NCBI GenBank assembly: GCA_964509295.1
Contig: CAZDWS010000009.1
Location: 124,001 to 188,000 of the forward strand
Source: JBGSQR01 sp964509295
GTDB taxonomy: Bacteria > Desulfobacterota > Desulfuromonadia > Geobacterales > Pseudopelobacteraceae
DNA: 64,000 bases
Direction: 5' to 3'
Shown: piece by piece, positions 16,804 to 24,700 of the stretch
Position numbering within the stretch: position 1 is the stretch's first letter
How the letters are laid out: every line of letters starts with the position of its first letter
Made by a program: the position numbers and the translations under genes
The notes under the pieces: model-generated
Told to the model about the DNA's origin: nothing
The model's database searches: none
Seen by the model: the letters and a program-made list of their open reading frames with translations, nothing else

Positions 16804-18390
16804 ATGTACACTTCCTACTTCGGATTCAACGAAAAACCTTTTACGCTGACACCGAATCCACATTTTATTTTCCTCAGCAACAGCCATAACGAGGCGCTTG
16901 CACACCTGCTTTACGGCATTGAAAACCATCACGGTTTTATAAAACTTACCGGTGAAGTCGGGACAGGAAAAACTACCCTGCTACGTACGCTGTTGAATCA
17001 GCTGGACGAAGAAAAATACCGTACCGCACTGATTTTCAATCCATGCATATCCGGATCAGATCTACTGAGAAGTATTAATCACGAGTATCATATTAAATCA
17101 GCCAGTATGGATGACGGCGACATGCTGAACGCGCTGAACCAGTTTTTGCTGGATGAAAACAGCAGTGGCCGTACTGTGGTTCTAGTGATTGACGAAGCCC
17201 AGAATCTCAAAACGGATGTACTGGAATACATTCGGCTGATTTCCAACCTGGAAACAGAAAATGACAAACTCATCCAGATAATTCTGGCCGGTCAGCCCGA
17301 ATTAAAGACATTACTCAAAAAAAGGGAACTCAGGCAACTTAACCAGAGAATTGCAATCCGATACAACCTGAAGCCCATGACCCGCGAGGAAACGGCCCTC
17401 TACATCCGGCACCGCACCGACATCGCCAGCGAACATGGCGGCGAGGTATTCACCTCCGGCTCGATCCTGCCCATACACCTTTTTACACGTGGAAATCCTC
17501 GTTTAATCAACATACTTTGTGATCGCGCACTACTGATCGCCTTTACGAATGAACAACGGGTAATTACCACTGCGACCACCCTTAAAGCTATCTGGGAATT
17601 AAAGGGCCTACCGCTAAATACCAAAGATTCTCATCCTGTTGAAAGCCGAACTATCGCAACAACAATTAAAAACGAAGTAAAAGCCACTCCGCCGGAACCA
17701 GCCGTTACAGCAGAACCGCCAGAGGATCAGGAAGAGGAAGAAATAATCGACCTGGAAGAGATTGAACCGGAGGAAACTGCATCAGAGCAGGACTTTGAGA
17801 ACCTCTTTGATCTGGGTGCTGAGCTGCGCCAGGAAATTGGAGGAATCAACCCTGCCTACGCAACCGGTGAACTGGCGCGTGAACTGGCTATGTTTGACAG
17901 CATGACTGAAGAACTAGACAATCCGGCCCTGTCAGGCGGCGTGTTGCTGCTTGTACTCCGCTTTGCCTCGGAATTCATGAACAGAGCGGTAATCTTCATA
18001 ATTAATGACCAGACCATTTCCGGTATCGGTCAATTCGGAATTAATGGTGGTGACGATGTTGTCCGCTCAATTGATTGCACACTTGACCAGGAATCAATTT
18101 TCAGCACACCATCATGGGCTGGACATTCCATGACCCTTGTACCGGACAACACGCCGGCTAATCAGGAAATTTTCAAAAAACTTGGGGGAGAGACTCCGAC
18201 CAGAGTATTCGTCGGACCAATCATCTGTAATAGCCAGATAATCGGTTTTCTCTACGGTGACAACCTGCCTGATAACAAGCCAATCAAAAACACTGAAGGC
18301 CTGGAAATATTTTTGACAAAAGCCGCAGAAACAATAAAAAAGCAGCTGTTTGAGCGGATCAACAAATCAACAAAGCCGGGTGTTGTATGA
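16804..18390 (+). CDS. ExeA/GspA-like AAA+ ATPase with a C-terminal GAF-like domain
   Basis: A 528-residue protein. Residues about 1-270 match the ExeA/GspA AAA family: MYTSYFGFNEKPF, Walker A GEVGTGKTT, Walker B VVLVIDEAQNL, QIILAGQPEL and FTRGNPRLINILC. After an acidic linker (about 310-340) comes a domain of about 170 residues beginning near LRFASEFMNRAVIFII. It looks like the GAF-type module seen at the end of several deltaproteobacterial regulators. Classical ExeA instead ends in a transmembrane helix and a peptidoglycan-binding domain; neither is visible here. The stop overlaps the start of the GspB-like gene (ATGA). A role in assembling a secretion or pilus machine is inferred from the pairing. 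Confidence 0.82.
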   Translation: MYTSYFGFNEKPFTLTPNPHFIFLSNSHNEALAHLLYGIENHHGFIKLTGEVGTGKTTLLRTLLNQLDEEKYRTALIFNPCISGSDLLRSINHEYHIKSASMDDGDMLNALNQFLLDENSSGRTVVLVIDEAQNLKTDVLEYIRLISNLETENDKLIQIILAGQPELKTLLKKRELRQLNQRIAIRYNLKPMTREETALYIRHRTDIASEHGGEVFTSGSILPIHLFTRGNPRLINILCDRALLIAFTNEQRVITTATTLKAIWELKGLPLNTKDSHPVESRTIATTIKNEVKATPPEPAVTAEPPEDQEEEEIIDLEEIEPEETASEQDFENLFDLGAELRQEIGGINPAYATGELARELAMFDSMTEELDNPALSGGVLLLVLRFASEFMNRAVIFIINDQTISGIGQFGINGGDDVVRSIDCTLDQESIFSTPSWAGHSMTLVPDNTPANQEIFKKLGGETPTRVFVGPIICNSQIIGFLYGDNLPDNKPIKNTEGLEIFLTKAAETIKKQLFERINKSTKPGVV

Positions 18391-19052
18391 GCTCAATCCT
18401 GAAAGCACTAAAAAAGGTCGAGCAAGATAAAAAAGCCCACCGGAATGATGATGCCGGAAGCAGCAAAACCATTCTGAGAGATATAAAAACCCGCGACTCA
18501 TTCTTTAAAAGCGCCAGGCCGGTCATACTGGTTTCTGTCATCTGCACAGCAATCACATATATTGGACTGGCATATTTCTACAAGCCTGAGAATAAAAACG
18601 TACCGGTTGCAGCTGTTCCGACAACTCAACCCGTCACTGTTGTCGCACCTTTCAAAACGATTTCATCAGCAGCCAAAACTTTCAAAAACAGCACCAGCAT
18701 CACTATTGCAAAAAAAACGTTACAGCAGGCAATCAGTTCGCCCAAAAAGACAGGCAAGCCTAAAAATATTCCCATCTCTGCCGCCGAATACAGCAAACGC
18801 AAGATTACTGGTGAAACCGGCAGAACACCTGTTATCAGAAGAGCTGTGCCAGCTATGCCAGCAGAAAAACTGACTGTAAACGGTATTGCACTTTCTGACG
18901 GCGAAACTCGTCAGGCTGTTGTCAACGGTGTTACTGTTTCAAAGGGTTCCTACGTTGGCGGGGCAAAAGTGGAGGAAATTCTTCAGAATCGTGTCAGATT
19001 CAGCAGAGGCGGGATCAAGTTCGATGTAATAGTTGGTGATAGCGGGCCCTGA
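18387..19052 (+). CDS. GspB/ExeB-like membrane protein
   Basis: A 221-residue single-pass protein: a short cytoplasmic N-terminus (SSILKALKKVEQDKKAHRN, typical of GspB/ExeB), one transmembrane segment (about 48-68), a long Lys/Thr/Ser-rich periplasmic linker and a C-terminal domain (about 160-221) reading LTVNGIALSDGETRQAVVNG and then VGGAKVEEILQNRVRF. That C-terminal fold resembles the GspB/PulA-type periplasmic domain that works with ExeA to pass the type II secretin through peptidoglycan. It overlaps the ExeA-like gene by four bases. No other type II secretion gene is in the window. Confidence 0.8.
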   Translation: MSSILKALKKVEQDKKAHRNDDAGSSKTILRDIKTRDSFFKSARPVILVSVICTAITYIGLAYFYKPENKNVPVAAVPTTQPVTVVAPFKTISSAAKTFKNSTSITIAKKTLQQAISSPKKTGKPKNIPISAAEYSKRKITGETGRTPVIRRAVPAMPAEKLTVNGIALSDGETRQAVVNGVTVSKGSYVGGAKVEEILQNRVRFSRGGIKFDVIVGDSGP

Positions 19053-19194
19053 TTTTTTTCAAACAGTTGGCAGATATTGATCTTCCCCCCTTGCTTCTAG
19101 CAGTTTTTAGTTTGGTTTTTTTTCGACTGAAATCACTAAGTTTGCAATGGAAGAGTTTTTAAGGGAGAAGGTCACTGCCCCCTTTAGCTTACCT

Positions 19195-19536
19195 TTAACT
19201 TGACCCAATTAGCTCTTTTTTTATTTCCTTCATTTTTTGTACCGATATTTGTTCATATAAAACCGGGTTAGCAAGCCTTACAATCAATTCTTGTAATTTT
19301 TCATTCTCAAATCCGATGTCTTCTCTACATTCAATTGCGTTGGCCCAATTCTCTAGAGTATCAACACTTATTTCGCCAGCGATGAACCTATCCATAATTA
19401 ATAAAATATTTTTAACTGTTATTATTATAACGGGCTCGTCGCAATCCCATGGGAATCGAGACAATTCATCGACCAGCTCATTTATGTTGCTGGCAAACTT
19501 AACCAATTCTTCTAATATGACTATTCTTTCTCTCAT
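19195..19536 (-). CDS. Putative immunity protein for Rhs-core cassette B
   Basis: A 113-residue, mostly helical, acidic cytoplasmic protein without signal peptide. I do not recognise its family. It starts two bases after the stop of the Rhs-core/toxin gene upstream and is the last gene of the array. The same toxin-then-small-gene order is seen in the neighbouring cassette, and this is the usual place for the cognate immunity gene of a polymorphic toxin. Function is inferred from position only. The coding DNA is clearly richer in A+T than the metabolic genes around the locus. Confidence 0.6.
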   Translation of the reverse strand: MRERIVILEELVKFASNINELVDELSRFPWDCDEPVIIITVKNILLIMDRFIAGEISVDTLENWANAIECREDIGFENEKLQELIVRLANPVLYEQISVQKMKEIKKELIGSS

Positions 19537-19538
19537 GT

Positions 19539-20378
19539 CTATTGTCCCATCTTATCTTTTATGTGCACAATTTGTCCTTTTGGATCTATCGTTGTTTTAA
19601 TATATCCGGTAGTTTTACCTGCAATATCAACAAATTTCTCGTATATGGCTTTTGCCCCAGGAACCTCGCCAGCAGATGTCGCAGAAAAGCGATATCCTCC
19701 ATTTTCAATCGACTCTATCATCGCACTTGATTTAGAGTTTGCAGGTATCTTTTTTAGAAAACGATCAAAGTTTTTCTGTACCACAGTAGAAGCAAGATTG
19801 GCTGTTTCATCAGTCAATTGTGAAATTTGCCCATTAAACCGTCGAGCCATTTTATCAGAGGCATCATTTAATCTTGCGACTTGTGGCCCTACAACAGGAA
19901 GCCTAGAGAGTATCTTGATGCCAGCATCAATATGACGGGGACTCTTCCCGTCCTCATCCACAAATCGATAAGGATTATTCAACCCATAAGCATAGGAATT
20001 CAGCCTCTTCGGATTGCCAAGCAGCTCTTCATTTGTCTTACTATTCTGCGGATTAACCGCCCCTACCGGATCTACCGATATGAACCTGCCGGTCTTTGCA
20101 TCCTCATAACGGGCATCAAAGTAAGAAAATCCACTCTCAGTGTCTTTTTCCTTACCCACAAAACGCTTGTTGTTCCCGGCATTGTTCGTTACTGTATGCT
20201 CTTCACCGAACGGCTTATAATCCGCCTGCCAGACCACAGCGCCTGTTGAATCGGTAATGGCCAGCGGTGTGCCGACGTGGTCGGTGTGGTAAAAGGTGAC
20301 CTGTTCGCCAGAAAACAAAGTCTGGGCCGTTAGCAATAAAGTAAACAGTATGGAAAGCATGTATTTCATAAATGTCAT
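19539..20378 (-). CDS. Short exported Rhs-core protein with variable C-terminal domain (cassette B)
   Basis: A 279-residue protein with three parts. Residues 1-23 are a signal peptide (MTFMKYMLSILFT..., cleavage near LFS-GEQ). Residues 24-145 are the conserved end of an Rhs/YD protein: FYHTDHVGTPLAITDSTG, WQADYKPFGE, SGFSYFDARYED, TGRFISVDP and NNPYRFVDEDG. Residues 146-279 are a unique tail with GGYRFSATSAGEVPGAKAIY and KTTIDPKGQIVHIKDK, which looks like a toxin domain but which I cannot assign. Its start overlaps the stop of immunity gene A (ATGA). The core is nearly identical to that of cassette A, whereas the signal peptide and tail are unrelated. Confidence 0.82.
   Translation of the reverse strand: MTFMKYMLSILFTLLLTAQTLFSGEQVTFYHTDHVGTPLAITDSTGAVVWQADYKPFGEEHTVTNNAGNNKRFVGKEKDTESGFSYFDARYEDAKTGRFISVDPVGAVNPQNSKTNEELLGNPKRLNSYAYGLNNPYRFVDEDGKSPRHIDAGIKILSRLPVVGPQVARLNDASDKMARRFNGQISQLTDETANLASTVVQKNFDRFLKKIPANSKSSAMIESIENGGYRFSATSAGEVPGAKAIYEKFVDIAGKTTGYIKTTIDPKGQIVHIKDKMGQ
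20029..20311. repeat. 283-bp direct repeat, copy in cassette B
   Basis: These 283 bases match 21383-21665 exactly by eye, base for base, with an offset of 1354. They encode most of the Rhs core. Similarity continues with several mismatches to about 19938 and then stops where the variable tails begin. On the other side it stops at the signal-peptide boundary. Such identity inside otherwise unrelated genes points to recent recombination or gene conversion. Confidence 0.93.
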
Positions 20379-20833
20379 GTAATAAATATTTCAATAGGCC
20401 CTGAACAAGTAACCGCCAATCCATTTTTTTTGACTCCAATTCCCTCATAAACATCTGGCAATTCAAATTCAGCTATTATCTCAAAACTAGCTCCATGGAT
20501 TTTGATTATTTCGAGCTCAGTTATCACGTAAACAAAATCATTACATAATATGGCGTCACAAAAAAAATAATCTAAATTTAAGTTTATGAGAACAGCATTT
20601 GTTACTAAATCAATTATTGCAAAATGTTGATCTATTCCAATGCTATAAATTCCACTACGAATCATCTTTAATTTTGGTTTTAAGAGATTACTCTGCCAAG
20701 AAAATTTATAGGAGTTTGAACCACTGGTAATGGTTCCAAAACTTCTACCTGTCCTTTTTTCATGAAAAAGAACGGGAACATTTAGATTGCTGAAATCAAA
20801 TTCAGATATTTCTTTTAGTATTATATTCATCAT
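20375..20833 (-). CDS. Putative immunity protein for Rhs-core cassette A
   Basis: A 152-residue cytoplasmic protein rich in beta-strand-forming residues, with alternating short repeats (AIIDLVTNAVLINLNLDYFF, then FVYVITELEIIKIHG and FEIIAEFELPDVYEGIGV). It has no signal peptide and no family I recognise. It overlaps the toxin-bearing gene upstream (ATGA at 20830-20833) and the next cassette downstream (ATGA at 20375-20378), so expression is tightly coupled to both. Position directly after a polymorphic-toxin-like tail makes an immunity role likely. Confidence 0.62.
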   Translation of the reverse strand: MMNIILKEISEFDFSNLNVPVLFHEKRTGRSFGTITSGSNSYKFSWQSNLLKPKLKMIRSGIYSIGIDQHFAIIDLVTNAVLINLNLDYFFCDAILCNDFVYVITELEIIKIHGASFEIIAEFELPDVYEGIGVKKNGLAVTCSGPIEIFIT

Positions 20834-21738
20834 TGTTTAAATATCTTAGGTATAATTGTTGTAACAGTGGGGGTTGAACTCATATTTCCACCTGGATAAA
20901 AAAAACTAACACCTACGCTACCCTGATTTCCAACATTAACACTTTTCATAATCGACGTACCATATGAATTGGTTTTGGTAGATATCACATTACCTGCTTC
21001 CATCGCCTTATTAAAAACATTCATTAACTGACTTTGGTTCTCAATCCCTAACGTTGTTAAGTCTCTTAAATTTTGGGCTGAACGTTCAATATTATGTTGT
21101 GGCCCTGTAACAACTCGACCAAAAAAATAATCAAATTTGCTTGAAGCTACATTAAAATTACTATTGGCTCCGTTAAGACGGGACACAAACGTAGCAGCCT
21201 GCCTCACATTGCTAGCAAGTACTGTTGCCCCCCTCTGAACTGCAGATGACTGACTTGCACGTATAGCAATAACTCCTATTCCTATAAGTACTGGATTCTT
21301 CCCATCCTCATCCACAAACCTATATGGATTATTCAACCCATAAGCATAGGAATTCAACCTCTGTGGATTGCCAAGTAATTCCTCATTTGTCTTACTATTC
21401 TGCGGATTAACCGCCCCTACCGGATCTACCGATATGAACCTGCCGGTCTTTGCATCCTCATAACGGGCATCAAAGTAAGAAAATCCACTCTCAGTGTCTT
21501 TTTCCTTACCCACAAAACGCTTGTTGTTCCCGGCATTGTTCGTTACTGTATGCTCTTCACCGAACGGCTTATAATCCGCCTGCCAGACCACAGCGCCTGT
21601 TGAATCGGTAATGGCCAGCGGTGTGCCGACGTGGTCGGTGTGGTAAAAGGTGACCTGTTCGCCAGCAATTGTACTTGTTACAGTGCTGATAAGCATGATT
21701 ATAATCAGCAATATTTTAATTGACAGTTTTTGTGCCAT
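20830..21738 (-). CDS. Short exported Rhs-core protein with variable C-terminal domain (cassette A)
   Basis: A 302-residue protein: signal peptide 1-25 (cleavage near STIA-GEQ), Rhs core 26-147 and a unique tail 148-302. The tail contains SKFDYFFGRVVTGPQHNIERS, an ENQSQLMNVFNKAMEAGN segment and an end reading TVTTIIPKIFKQ. From memory this pattern (SKFDYxFGRV ... HN-RS ... IIPKIF) occurs at the C-terminus of other polymorphic toxins, sometimes labelled polymorphic toxin type 35; I could not check. An aspartate-rich NNPYRFVDEDG sits where Rhs toxins normally have their DPxG cleavage motif. The gene lies 51 bp after the large YD protein, same strand, and overlaps its putative immunity gene. Confidence 0.84.
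   Translation of the reverse strand: MAQKLSIKILLIIIMLISTVTSTIAGEQVTFYHTDHVGTPLAITDSTGAVVWQADYKPFGEEHTVTNNAGNNKRFVGKEKDTESGFSYFDARYEDAKTGRFISVDPVGAVNPQNSKTNEELLGNPQRLNSYAYGLNNPYRFVDEDGKNPVLIGIGVIAIRASQSSAVQRGATVLASNVRQAATFVSRLNGANSNFNVASSKFDYFFGRVVTGPQHNIERSAQNLRDLTTLGIENQSQLMNVFNKAMEAGNVISTKTNSYGTSIMKSVNVGNQGSVGVSFFYPGGNMSSTPTVTTIIPKIFKQ
21383..21665. repeat. 283-bp direct repeat, copy in cassette A
   Basis: Exact partner of the repeat at 20029-20311. It covers the codons for the Rhs core from GEQVTFYH to the TNEE segment. The identity ends precisely at the signal-peptide junction on the 5' side of the gene. Confidence 0.93.
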
Positions 21739-21789
21739 TTACAAAACTCCTTTCTGTATATGCCTTTAACCCATCATCCACACAAATCC

Positions 21790-24700
21790 CTACTTGGCCG
21801 CCGCATCCTTATTCGTTGGCTTCTGCTTGAATATCACATTGCGCTGGGCAATTGTTTTGTTCCCCGCCAGGTCTGTTGCAGTTACGAATATTGCATAATG
21901 ATTTTCTTTGGCAAAAGTCAACTTCTGGCTGAATTTACCATCAACAATCGCAGGGTTATACGTCTTACCGTCGCATAGTATTGAAATACTGCTCTCTGAC
22001 AGTGTGTCGCTTATGCTGCCGGATATTGTTATTTGAGAGATGCTAATTTCAATATCTTCCGCAGGTTCTGTTACTGAAAGTGTCGGCCCCTGATTGTCAA
22101 AAATTACACTCCTTTTCGCAACGCTGCTGTTTCCGGCAAGATCAGTTGCTGTGATGTTTATGGTGTTAATTCCTTTTTGCAGATATACGGGTGCGCTAAA
22201 TTCTGTACCGCTTATCTGGGTGCTCTCTGTTTTACCGGTTTCAACAACTTCCACTTTTACAACAGCTTTTTCACTTGTTATGCCGCTTACTAATATGTAT
22301 GGCTTGCTGGTTATGCAGTTGTCTGGCGGAGTGGAAATGCCGATTACTGTTGCAATTTTGTCTAAGGTAATTATTCGGTTGATGTTGGTGCTTATACCAT
22401 TGTTGTCTGTGGCATTTAATTTAATTTCATTTACACCAGGCTGCAATGATAAAGCCTGACTAAAATGGTTATTTATAAGCATTGCATCAACACCATTTAC
22501 CGTTAGAGATTTAATACTGCCAGACAATGTAATGTTGCCCGCAATATTAAGTACTTTAGTTCTTGTCGCCGCACCGTCATTGAGTGTTGAGAGAGTAATT
22601 TTGGGGGCTAATGATGTAGATTCGACAGCATCTAAAGAATATGGGGAATTTGTGCTACTTGATTTCAAAACTGTAGCAGTAGCAGCAGCCTTTCGAGTAA
22701 ATACAGCTGTGCTGTAAGTTGGCGAAAATTCAGTACCGTTAAATGCCCTGATTCGGTAAATATATGTTCCTGTTGTAGTCGTATATGGGTCGATAAATGT
22801 AGTTACATTTGGCCCCACAATAATCTTACTCACAATCATTATTGAGTTAGGACCACTACCTTTGCTTCCCCTTAGAATTTCAAAACCAGTTTCATTTGTA
22901 GAGTTATCGACCCATGTCACTTTTAATGTTGTTGGTGATATTGATTGCACTTGTACATTTGACGGATTAGGCGGTGCGCCACTAACAGGAGGAATTGAAC
23001 CGCCATCATTAACAATTCTTACCGCTAGTTTTCCGTTCATATAGATGTATTCGGCAATCAGATTCCCATCACTTTTTGTTTCAGAAAGCATCTGATTGGA
23101 ACGTCCGTAATGATAGACCGTACTAACTCCACCAGCAGACTTGAGGACCCTCATCCCGTCTCCATCGTAGGCATAATTAGCTAATGTTGTAGACCCTGCT
23201 TTATAATTGGCCAAGTTATCAAATGCATCATACCCAAGAGTGTAGTTACTGCCATTCCATGTTCCACCGTTTAATGCGCCATTTCCGTTATAAGTATATG
23301 TGGCAGCTTCACCACCGGTAACAGAACTGAGGCGATTATTTATCAGGCTGTATGTGGATGACGCTGTCCCTGCAACTGTTTTGCTTTTACGGCTTCCATA
23401 ACTGTCATATGTGTAAGAGCCACTACCCCATGCACCCGCAAAAGAGGTGAGCCTACTCAGATCGTCATATCCAAGTGTCTGGTTTTTGGATGAAGATATA
23501 TTATTTATTATAGATGTTGTATTGCCACGGGTATCATATCCGTACTTCAGGCTTACGGCCGATCCGGCAATGTTTGTATCCGGCAGGAATCTGCTGTTGT
23601 AGGTCAGATTAGTAGTTATGGTTTTTACGTTTGAGCCGTTGTAATACGCAAAGCTTTTCAGGAATTCTTTGTCATAGACGAAATCCAATACCTTGCCTCC
23701 AAAACCGGTTATGGAGGTTATCTGGTTGTTGCCATTGTAACCATAGGTTACCAGCCTGTTGGAAGGATAGGTAATGGTCTGGACATTATCATTATTGTCG
23801 TAACTATATTTATTGATGTAACTTTTGCCTGATATAGTTTCATTTTTCTGTGTGAGGCGGTTGGCAGTATCATAAACAAAGCTTGCCGAACCACCTGGAT
23901 ATGACATGGATGAACGGTTGTCTGCATTGTCATATCCAAATAGTATTGTGTTGCTGCCTGATGTTATTTTTGTAAGCCGATTTATGTCGTCGTATACATA
24001 GGTCTTTGTACCGGTTGCATTGGTTTTGCTGGTCATGTTGCCAACATTATCCCGACCATAACTTATTGTTCCGGTTTCCGGATGATCTTCTGAGGTGAGG
24101 AACGCGATTCTGTTTTGGGGGTCATTATAGTAAAAATTATGAATAACACTTCCCTGAGATATTTTGGTAACATTTCCCAGAATGTTTCTATTGTAGCTGG
24201 TTGTTGTTCCTGCCTGGTCTTTTACCGACATCAGGTGTTTTTCATCCGGATTACCAAATGCATAATATGTATGAACAGATGTCTTGCTGTTTTTATCTGT
24301 TACAGTTACTGCTGTGTACCCACCTACTGGAGAATAGCTGTAACTGTCACTGTAACCTGCTTTATCAAGCGCCTGAACAGGACGACCGAAATAATCAAAG
24401 GTGGTTTTCTCACCGACATTGGAATCAGAATAATCTTTTACTCCATAAGCTTTGTAAGCAACGGATGTTGAAACGCCCTTGCTGTCAACACTTCCAAATG
24501 GTCTGGCAAAGCCGTCATAGTTATGTTTTATCCAGTAACTACCCCTTGTTTCCTGGCGATATGAATTGTCGGCAGGATAGCTGATTATTGTTGAATTGCC
24601 TATTGGTGGGGTTACTCCTGTAATACGCAGATTATTGTCATAGGTATAGCTGGTTGTATATCCCCTGCCGTTGGTTTCACTCTTGATTGTCCCATCAGTA

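Noticed and set aside
20215..20466. Small minus-strand frame bridging immunity gene A and cassette B
   Set aside because: It overlaps two genes in another frame and lacks a ribosome site; the overlapping ATGA arrangement explains the region.
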